Assembly (NCBI GenBank): GCA_010365205.1
Contig: JAAFGU010000045.1
Coordinates: 1-11,211 of the forward strand
From: Aromatoleum sp.
GTDB taxonomy: Bacteria > Pseudomonadota > Gammaproteobacteria > Burkholderiales > Casimicrobiaceae
DNA: 11,211 nt
Direction: 5' to 3'
Position 1 is the first letter of the stretch. Each line of letters starts with the position of its first letter. The notes under the pieces were generated by a model. That model was not told where the DNA came from. It saw nothing but the letters and a program-made list of their open reading frames with translations, and searched no databases. Position numbers and translations under genes: made by a program. Shown here piece after piece: positions 6,255-11,211 of the stretch.

Positions 6255-7040
6255 ATGACTCGACGTCTCGTCTCCGGTGCCCTTATCGGCGCGCTGGCCG
6301 TTGCGTTCGCCGGCGCCGCCGCCGCGCAGACTGCCGATCCGAAGGGCTACGTCGCCGGCACCGCCGCCGCCACGCCCGGGGTGAACAGCGGTTACGTGCA
6401 GAATGCGTACCCCACTCCGACCGACAGTATCGTCAAGAGCGGCGTGTACAACGGCACCAAGGGCCTTTCGGGCAATCTTTGCTACCGCACCGGTTACTGG
6501 ACGCCGGCAATGGCCATCGCGCAATGCGATCCGGATCTCGTGCCCAAGACCGCCATGGCTCCTGCTGCTCCGGCTCCTGCGATGCCCAGTGCGGCACCTG
6601 CGCCCGCGGCGGCTGCGCCGACCCCGGCTCCGGCCCCGGCTGCCGCCGGAGTGCAGAAGATGACGCTGGCGTCGAAAGCACTCTTCGATTTCGACAAGTC
6701 GGTGCTGAAGCCGGAAGGCAAGGCCGCCATCGACAGAGAGATCATCGCCAAGCTGCGCGACGTCCAAAAGCTCGAACTCGTTCTGGTGACGGGCCATACC
6801 GACCGCATCGGCACCCAGGCGTACAACCAGGGCTTGTCCGAGCGCCGCGCCAACGCGGTTCGTGACTATCTGGTGTCGAAGGGCGTCGCAAAGGACAAGA
6901 TCGAGACGCTCGGCATGGGCAAGACCCAGCCGGTCCCCGGCGTGAGTTGTACGATGACGGCGATGAAGGAACTGATCGCCTGCCTCGCGCCGAACCGCCG
7001 CGTCGAAGTCGAAGTCAAGGGCGAAGCGATCAAGCGCTGA
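6255..7040 (+). CDS. ompA: OmpA-family outer-membrane/periplasmic peptidoglycan-binding protein
   Basis: 261 residues. A Sec signal peptide is clear: basic MTRR, hydrophobic core to about residue 20, and cleavage at AAA-Q (24/25). The mature N-terminal part (25-97) is Gly/Tyr rich with LCYRTGYWTPAMA and two cysteines (C76, C91), a pattern of betaproteobacterial OmpA-family proteins. An Ala/Pro-rich hinge (about 100-133) follows, then an OmpA C-terminal domain (about 138-256). Peptidoglycan-contacting D183 (GHTDRIG) and R198 (LSERRA) are present and spaced as in E. coli OmpA. A cysteine pair (C232, C243) precedes APNRRVEVEV. The protein is too short for the eight-stranded barrel, so it is more like an RmpM-type tether between outer membrane and cell wall. 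ATG 6255 is supported by AAAGGGGTG 5-13 nt upstream and by the signal peptide. It is monocistronic, with a strong terminator after it. Confidence 0.93.
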   Translation: MTRRLVSGALIGALAVAFAGAAAAQTADPKGYVAGTAAATPGVNSGYVQNAYPTPTDSIVKSGVYNGTKGLSGNLCYRTGYWTPAMAIAQCDPDLVPKTAMAPAAPAPAMPSAAPAPAAAAPTPAPAPAAAGVQKMTLASKALFDFDKSVLKPEGKAAIDREIIAKLRDVQKLELVLVTGHTDRIGTQAYNQGLSERRANAVRDYLVSKGVAKDKIETLGMGKTQPVPGVSCTMTAMKELIACLAPNRRVEVEVKGEAIKR

Positions 7041-7057
7041 AACGCATCACCTGACTG

Positions 7058-7090
7058 AAAAAGCCCCGTGCACCGCGCGGGGCTTTTTTT
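7058..7090 (+). terminator. Rho-independent terminator of ompA
   Basis: An inverted repeat GCCCCG (7063-7068) / CGGGGC (7078-7083) with a 9-nt loop, preceded by five A and followed by seven T (7084-7090). It starts 18 nt after the ompA stop. The A and T tracts extend the stem. It would also work partly in reverse, but no gene is oriented to use that. Confidence 0.93.
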
Positions 7091-7135
7091 CGCCCGGTGA
7101 ACGCCGGGGTCGTCGTCCCGCGCTACGCTCTCTCC

Positions 7136-8443
7136 ATGCAAAACGTCGATCTGCGCCTCGATGCAGGCTGGATCATTCCGATCGATCCGGTGGGTGCACT
7201 TGCCGGGCACGCGCTGATCGTCGATGGCGGCCGCGTGACGGCCATCGTGTCGACCGCCGAGGCCGACGCGGGGTTCGCCGCCCGCACGCGCATCGAGCTT
7301 CCGTCGCATGTGCTGCTGCCCGGCCTCGTCAACGCGCATACGCACGCGGCGATGAATCTTTTCCGCGGCATTGCCGACGATGCGCCGCTGCAGGCCTGGC
7401 TCGAGCAGCACATCTGGCCACGCGAAGCGCAATTTGTCGGGCCCGACTTCGTCTATGACGGTGCCCGCCTTGCCGCGGCGGAAATGGTAAAGGGCGGCAT
7501 CACCTGCTGCAACGACATGTACTTCTTTGCCGACGCCAGCGCCCGTGCGTTTCTCGAGACGGGGATGCGGGCGATGCTCGGGCTGCCGGTCCTCGATTTT
7601 CCGACCCCCTACGCCGCGGATGCCGATGGCTATCTGCAGCGCGGACTCGCGGTCCGCGACACGCTGAAGCATGAGCCGCGTCTCACTTTCGCGCTGGCGC
7701 CGCACGCACCCTACACGGTCGGTGATCCAGCGTGGGAAAAGACCGTCGTCTATGCGCGGCAACTCGACCTCCCGATCCAGACGCATCTCGCCGAAACTGC
7801 GGACGAGGTCGCCCGCAGCCGCGCCCGTTCGGGACTGACGCCGCTCGGCCGGTTGCACCGGCTGGGCGCCACCGGTCCCAACTTCATCGCGATACACGCG
7901 GTGCACCTCGACGCCGACGACATCGAGCTGCTGGCCACGCACGGCGGTCACGTGATCCATTGCCCCGCGTCGAACATGAAGCTCGGCAGCGGGATCGCTC
8001 CGGTCGGCGCGCTGCTGGCGCGGGGGATCAACGTCGGATTGGGAACCGACGGCGCGGCATCGAACAACCGGCTTGATCTGTTCGGCGAGATGCGGCTCGC
8101 CGCGCTGCTGGCCAAGGTCGCGACCGGCGATCCGGCGGTGTTGCCGGCGCGAGCGGCGTTGCATGCGGCGACACTCGGCGGCGCGCGCGCTCTCGGCCTC
8201 GACCACTTGATAGGCTCGCTGGTCCCGGGCAAGCAGGCCGACGTCGTCGCCGTCGATTTCGGCGGTGTGGATGCCGTCCCCTGTTACGATCCGGTCTCGC
8301 ACTTGGTCTACGCGACGGGCCGCGAGGCGGTCACCGACGTCTGGGTCGCCGGGAAGCGGATCCTCGCCGATCGCATTCTCACGATGGTGGACGAGGGCGC
8401 CATCATTGCCCGCGCCCGACTCTGGCAGGAGCGCCTGCGATGA
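7136..8443 (+). CDS. mtaD: TRZ/ATZ-family amidohydrolase, 5'-methylthioadenosine / S-adenosylhomocysteine deaminase-like
   Basis: A cytoplasmic metal-dependent deaminase of the amidohydrolase superfamily, 435 residues from ATG 7136. Metal ligands are visible: HTH (H68, H70) in LVNAHTHAAMNL, H217 in QTHLAE with E220 next to it, H254/H257 in IHAVHLD, and D305 in GLGTDGAASNN, followed by the family segment LDLFGEMR. The N-terminal and C-terminal parts form the composite beta-sandwich, ending in a typical DVWVAGKRIL strand. The likely substrates are MTA, SAH or adenosine-type purines; guanine or 8-oxoguanine deamination cannot be excluded. The same gene precedes ubiG in Pseudomonas and many betaproteobacteria. 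UbiG produces SAH, which supports a role in clearing that inhibitor. ATG 7136 is preferred to an in-frame GTG at 7097, which is only 7 nt past the terminator. No strong Shine-Dalgarno is seen. It overlaps ubiG by 4 nt. Confidence 0.88.
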   Translation: MQNVDLRLDAGWIIPIDPVGALAGHALIVDGGRVTAIVSTAEADAGFAARTRIELPSHVLLPGLVNAHTHAAMNLFRGIADDAPLQAWLEQHIWPREAQFVGPDFVYDGARLAAAEMVKGGITCCNDMYFFADASARAFLETGMRAMLGLPVLDFPTPYAADADGYLQRGLAVRDTLKHEPRLTFALAPHAPYTVGDPAWEKTVVYARQLDLPIQTHLAETADEVARSRARSGLTPLGRLHRLGATGPNFIAIHAVHLDADDIELLATHGGHVIHCPASNMKLGSGIAPVGALLARGINVGLGTDGAASNNRLDLFGEMRLAALLAKVATGDPAVLPARAALHAATLGGARALGLDHLIGSLVPGKQADVVAVDFGGVDAVPCYDPVSHLVYATGREAVTDVWVAGKRILADRILTMVDEGAIIARARLWQERLR

Positions 8444-9174
8444 ACCTGACCGTGACCCCACCCTCCACCAACGCCGACCCCGCCGAACTCGCGAAATTCG
8501 CGGCACTCGCGCATCGCTGGTGGGATCCGGAAAGCGAACTCTTCGGCCCGCTGCATCGGATCAATCCGCTGCGCCTCGACTGGATCGACGACGTCGCCGA
8601 TGGACTCGCGAACAGGAGCGTGCTGGACGTCGGTTGTGGCGGCGGCATCCTGTCCGAGGCGATGGCGACGCGCGGCGCGCACGTGCTGGGAATCGACCTT
8701 GGCGAGAAATCGCTGGGCGTCGCGAAGCTCCACAAGCTCGAAAGCGGTTCGCCGGTCGACTACCGGCTGATTGCGGCTGAGACGCTGGCGCGTGAATCTC
8801 CGGCGGCGTTCGACGTCGTCACGTGCATGGAAATGCTCGAGCATGTTCCCGATCCGGCATCCGCGGTCGCGGCGTGCGCGACGCTGGCGAAACCGGGCGG
8901 CACCGTCGTGTTCTCGACGATCAACCGCAATCCGAAAGCGTACCTGTTCGCGATCCTCGGTGCCGAATACGTCCTCAACCTGCTGCCGAAGGGCACCCAC
9001 GAATACGCCCGGTTCCTGAAGCCGGCCGAGCTGGCGGCATTTTCGCGGCGCGCGCGGCTCGAGCCGCTCGCAGTCACCGGGATGACGTACAACCCGTTCA
9101 CCAAGGTCTTCCGCCTCGGTCCCGATACCGCGGTCAATTATCTGATCGCTTTCCGCCGGCCGGCCGATGCCTGA
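8440..9174 (+). CDS. ubiG: Ubiquinone biosynthesis O-methyltransferase UbiG
   Basis: SAM-dependent methyltransferase that performs both O-methylations of ubiquinone biosynthesis, acting on the 2-polyprenyl-6-hydroxyphenol and 3-demethylubiquinol intermediates at the inner membrane. It has 244 residues, close to E. coli UbiG (240). The N-terminal FAALAHRWWDPESE and PLHRINPLRL (residues 20-46) are family-specific. The SAM motif I VLDVGCGGGIL is at 61-71, the acidic end of beta 2 at GIDL (84-87), and CMEMLEHVPDP at 129-139. A STINRNPKAY segment (159-168) and the membrane-associating region around LPKGTHEYARF (182-192) follow. ATG 8440 overlaps the mtaD stop (ATGA), and AGGAG at 8427-8431 lies 8 nt upstream, a strong ribosome site inside mtaD. 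The three genes mtaD-ubiG-gph are clearly one translationally coupled unit. Confidence 0.97.
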   Translation: MNLTVTPPSTNADPAELAKFAALAHRWWDPESELFGPLHRINPLRLDWIDDVADGLANRSVLDVGCGGGILSEAMATRGAHVLGIDLGEKSLGVAKLHKLESGSPVDYRLIAAETLARESPAAFDVVTCMEMLEHVPDPASAVAACATLAKPGGTVVFSTINRNPKAYLFAILGAEYVLNLLPKGTHEYARFLKPAELAAFSRRARLEPLAVTGMTYNPFTKVFRLGPDTAVNYLIAFRRPADA

Positions 9175-9889
9175 AGCGCGCGAACAGAATCCGGACGCGG
9201 CCGCGCGCGCGCCGCGCGCGCTTTCGGTGAAGGCGGTGCTGTTCGATCTCGACGGAACCCTCGCCGATACCGCCCCCGATTTGGGCGCGGCGCTCAATCG
9301 TGTCCGCGCCGAGCGCGGATTGCTGCCATTGCCGCTGGCGCGCCTGCGCACCTATGCGTCGCACGGCGCGCGCGGGCTCATCGGGGCCGGATTCGCGATC
9401 ACTCCGGAGCACGCCGACTACGCGGTGCTGCGCGACGCATTCCTGACGCAGTACGCGGCGGCGCTGTGCGTGGAGTCCCGGCTGTTCGACGACGTGAGCG
9501 CACTGCTCGACGCGATCGAGGCGCGCGAGCTCAAATGGGGCATCGTCACCAACAAGGCCACGCGGTACACCACTCCGCTGCTCGAAGCTCTCGGTCTTGC
9601 CGGACGCGCCGGCACGGTGATCTGCGGCGACACCACGCCGCACGCCAAGCCTCACCCCGCGCCGCTGCTCGCTGCCGCGGCAGCGCTTGCCGTCGACCCG
9701 ATCGCATGCGTCTACGTCGGGGACGCGGAGCGCGACATCACCGCGGGCGTCGCGGCAAGGATGCGAACGCTGGTCGCTCGTTACGGTTACATCGAGCCGC
9801 GCGAGGCTCCGGAAGCCTGGCCCGCGGACGGGATGATCGATGCGCCGGCCGCGTTGCTCGACTGGCTGCCGACGCACCCGGCCCGCTGA
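9167..9889 (+). CDS. gph: HAD-family phosphatase, phosphoglycolate phosphatase or MurNAc-6-phosphate phosphatase (MupP)
   Basis: A HAD superfamily I hydrolase of 240 residues. Motif I FDLDGTLADT contains nucleophile D27 and acid/base D29. Motif II is T128 in GIVTNK, motif III K161 in HAKPHPAP, and motif IV GDAERD with D186 and D190. A helical cap (about 38-105) sits between motifs I and II. It would usually be annotated Gph, which removes 2-phosphoglycolate. In Pseudomonas, however, the HAD gene directly after ubiG is MupP, which dephosphorylates N-acetylmuramic acid 6-phosphate in cell-wall recycling, so that role is at least as likely. The ATG at 9167 overlaps ubiG by 8 nt. A GTG at 9227 would give a more standard N-terminus (VKAVLFDLDG), since residues 1-20 are Ala/Arg rich and encoded partly by a CG-repeat tract. 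Neither start has a good Shine-Dalgarno. Confidence 0.9.
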   Translation: MPEAREQNPDAAARAPRALSVKAVLFDLDGTLADTAPDLGAALNRVRAERGLLPLPLARLRTYASHGARGLIGAGFAITPEHADYAVLRDAFLTQYAAALCVESRLFDDVSALLDAIEARELKWGIVTNKATRYTTPLLEALGLAGRAGTVICGDTTPHAKPHPAPLLAAAAALAVDPIACVYVGDAERDITAGVAARMRTLVARYGYIEPREAPEAWPADGMIDAPAALLDWLPTHPAR

Positions 9890-9900
9890 GTCGGCACGTC

Positions 9901-9974
9901 AGCCCGTGCACTCGGCGGCGTTGACAAACAGTCACTCACCCCGCGCACGCGGCGGCGTTGACAAGCAGCCACTC
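9901..9974. repeat. 37-bp imperfect tandem duplication at the 3' end of gspC
   Basis: Two adjacent 37-bp units, 9901-9937 and 9938-9974, are identical at 32 of 37 positions. On the minus strand the upstream unit encodes the last residues of the GspC-like protein (EWLLVNAAACAG) and its stop is formed across the junction. The second unit carries the same C-terminal codons and a corresponding TGA at 9901-9899, now outside the reading frame's stop. This looks like a duplication of the gene's end that has since diverged by five substitutions. Confidence 0.9.
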
Positions 9975-10790
9975 CAACGACTTTCCGTCGCGGATTCCGG
10001 TGACGCGCACCGGTTGACTCGCCTGCAAGGGACGCACGATGGCGACGAGCATGTCGTCGATCGCGGCGAGCCCGATGCCGCTGGCGCTCGTCAGGCGGTC
10101 GCCGGCCTTCAATCCGAGCAACGACGCAAAACCGCTTTCGTCGCGGACAATGAGACCGGCGGAGCCCGGCGCAAAGAGGTTGTGCCACGTCTCCGGCCGC
10201 GCCGCCATGCCGCCCAGCAATTCGGCGTTGATCCGATAGACGGGCCCCTTGTATCCCGGCGGCGCGAAACACGCAGCGCGGCTCCGCGGCGCCGCGGGAG
10301 CCGCCGACGCATTGGCGTTGGAGGCCTCCGCAGTGGACGCGCGCAGCACGATGTCGCGCGTTTCGCCGCGGTCGCGAATCCGGACGCCGTCGGGCCGCAC
10401 CGCTTCGAGCGTCACGTCCTTGGCAATCTCCTGCCCGGTCCGCGCAAGTACCGGACCGCGATCGGCGAGGCGAAACAAGGCATAGCCTTCCCCGTCGCGT
10501 CCTGCGAAGACGCCAAGCAGCCGCGTTTCGCCCTGCAATACGACGCCGCTGGTGGAGCCGGGCGGTGATGCCGTCGACCCGTCGACTCGACCGAATAGCG
10601 GGACCGCGACGATCGCCGCGGCCCATTGGTCGGAGGCCGCGGACACGGGCGCCACCGCGGGCGCCGGGCCGAACCAGCGCCAGCCCCAATGCGCCGCGAC
10701 ATAGGCGAGCAACATCGCCGCGACCAGCGTCGCAACGCCCGCGACAAGACGCCAAGGCAGCCGTGCAGCGGCGGAAGAAGAATCGGTCAT
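9936..10790 (-). CDS. gspC: GspC-like type II secretion inner-membrane protein with PDZ-like C-terminus
   Basis: 284 residues from ATG 10790. There is a short cytoplasmic N-terminus, one transmembrane helix at about 13-34, and then a periplasmic part. Residues 64-150 (PLFGRVD, then LLGVFAG, ALFRLADRGPVLARTGQEI and VRPDGVRIRD) have the layout of the GspC homology region that contacts the secretin GspD. An Ala/Ser-rich linker (151-173) follows, then a PDZ-like domain (about 178-276) with LGLKAGDRLTSASGI and VRVTGIRDGKSL. GspC links the inner-membrane platform to the secretin and helps select substrates. No other gsp gene is in the window, and it converges on gph, leaving 46 bp between stops, so it forms its own unit. 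An in-frame start at 10949 is rejected because it overlaps dapC and its promoter. Function is inferred from domain order; a secretion-unrelated PDZ protein is possible. Confidence 0.8.
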   Translation of the reverse strand: MTDSSSAAARLPWRLVAGVATLVAAMLLAYVAAHWGWRWFGPAPAVAPVSAASDQWAAAIVAVPLFGRVDGSTASPPGSTSGVVLQGETRLLGVFAGRDGEGYALFRLADRGPVLARTGQEIAKDVTLEAVRPDGVRIRDRGETRDIVLRASTAEASNANASAAPAAPRSRAACFAPPGYKGPVYRINAELLGGMAARPETWHNLFAPGSAGLIVRDESGFASLLGLKAGDRLTSASGIGLAAIDDMLVAIVRPLQASQPVRVTGIRDGKSLEWLLVNAAACAG

Positions 10791-10828
10791 GGATCGAGGT
10801 GCTGCGAGGGCCGATGCAGCCGCTCCCG

Positions 10829-10850
10829 TATAATTCGTGCCTGCTAAAAT
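10829..10850 (+). promoter_or_regulatory. Candidate -10 elements for dapC
   Basis: Two -10-like boxes lie in the gspC/dapC divergent spacer: a perfect TATAAT at 10829-10834 and an extended TGCTAAAAT at 10842-10850. Neither has a clear -35 at the right distance. The second would give a leader of about 74 nt before the dapC ATG. The gspC promoter must lie in the same 140 bp on the other strand, so the two may overlap. Confidence 0.45.
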
Positions 10851-10930
10851 GAAACGCCCGCTTCGGCGTCGGACCGGCGTTTTGGTTACCCTGAAGTCGG
10901 TCCTGCGGCCTTTCCCGCCCGCTCGTGACA

Positions 10931-11211
10931 ATGAATCCGCGTCTTTCACGCCTGCAGCCGTATCCGTTCGAGCGGCTGCGCCGATGGTTCTCTGGTGTCA
11001 CGCCGAACCCGGCGCTCGCGCCGATCAACCTGTCGATCGGCGAGCCGAAGCATCCGACGCCCGCGCTGGTGCTCGATGCGTTTGCCGCGGGCGCGCCGGG
11101 GCTCGCGCATTATCCCACGACGATCGGAGTCCCCGCGCTGCGCGAGGCGATCGCCGGGTGGCTCGCGCGAAGGCACGGCCTGCCGGCGCTCGACCCGGCG
11201 ACCCAGGTGCT
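10931..11211 (+). CDS. dapC: Succinyldiaminopimelate transaminase DapC, N-terminal part (cut by window edge)
   Basis: Class I/II PLP aminotransferase that converts N-succinyl-2-amino-6-ketopimelate to N-succinyl-LL-diaminopimelate in the succinylase branch of lysine and meso-DAP synthesis. The first 93 codons are present. MNPRLSRLQPYPFERLR at the very start, LSIGEPKHPTPALV (about residues 37-50) and HYPTTIGVPALREAIAGWL (about 64-82) are characteristic of proteobacterial DapC. The PLP lysine lies beyond the window. ATG 10931 fits the family N-terminus, though the Shine-Dalgarno is weak. It is divergent from gspC. In related bacteria dapD and dapE often follow, but that is outside the window. 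Confidence 0.93.
   Translation, partial: MNPRLSRLQPYPFERLRRWFSGVTPNPALAPINLSIGEPKHPTPALVLDAFAAGAPGLAHYPTTIGVPALREAIAGWLARRHGLPALDPATQV

Noticed and set aside
6866..8506. 546-codon minus-strand ORF opposite ompA, mtaD and ubiG
   Set aside because: It crosses an intrinsic terminator and three recognised genes. The Arg/Asp/Val-rich composition is typical of a complementary-frame artefact.
8308..9351. 347-codon minus-strand ORF opposite ubiG and gph
   Set aside because: Antisense shadow of genes with clear catalytic motifs; no recognisable domain.
10791..10949. N-terminal extension of gspC to ATG 10949
   Set aside because: It would overlap the dapC start and both promoter boxes, and would place 53 unlike residues before the membrane helix.
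9787..11028. 413-codon minus-strand ORF in another frame of gspC
   Set aside because: It extends into dapC and gph and is Arg-rich. The frame with a membrane helix and PDZ-like domain is the real one.
1..11211. Mobile elements, CRISPR arrays, tRNA or rRNA genes, integrase sites
   Set aside because: None seen. There are no transposase or integrase reading frames, no regularly spaced repeats and no recognisable structural RNA.

Overview
This GC-rich window reads as chromosomal housekeeping DNA from a betaproteobacterium, most likely of the Burkholderiales, Rhodocyclales or Nitrosomonadales type. The clues are the gene order, a short OmpA-family protein with a Cys-Tyr-Arg / Trp-Thr-Pro-Ala motif, a PheA bifunctional P-protein, and DapC/UbiG sequences of the proteobacterial type. 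I see no phage, transposon, CRISPR, tRNA or rRNA.

Left arm, minus strand, read from about 6054 down to 1: gyrA, pheA, hisC and tyrA. TyrA runs off the window edge. This is a form of the known proteobacterial supraoperon gyrA-serC-pheA-hisC-tyrA-aroA, here without serC. gyrA/pheA and pheA/hisC are each separated by exactly 7 nt, so they are probably co-transcribed and translationally coupled. Between hisC and tyrA the spacing opens to about 170-190 nt and holds a possible 31-codon ORF. Together pheA, hisC and tyrA take chorismate to phenylalanine and tyrosine (mutase, dehydratase, dehydrogenase and a transaminase). gyrA encodes the DNA gyrase A subunit and carries Leu at position 83, the classic quinolone-resistance substitution.

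Centre: a 398-bp divergent regulatory region (5857-6254) separates gyrA from an ompA-like gene on the plus strand. It has a candidate sigma70 promoter on each strand and three perfect palindromes. ompA ends at a strong intrinsic terminator.

Right arm, plus strand: an MTA/SAH-deaminase-like amidohydrolase (mtaD), ubiG and a HAD phosphatase (gph or mupP) overlap each other by 4 and 8 nt and form an operon. They join SAH/MTA handling, ubiquinone O-methylation and sugar-phosphate hydrolysis. gyrA/mtaD/ubiG/HAD phosphatase is also the neighbourhood known in Pseudomonas, so this is an old conserved block. Converging on it is a lone gspC-like type II secretion gene (minus strand) whose last 37 bp are tandemly duplicated. 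Divergent from gspC, the window ends in the start of dapC (lysine/DAP pathway).

I found no evidence of a wholly new system. The most notable points are GyrA Leu83, the missing serC, the duplicated gspC terminus, the isolated gspC, and palindromes in the gyrA/ompA intergenic region.
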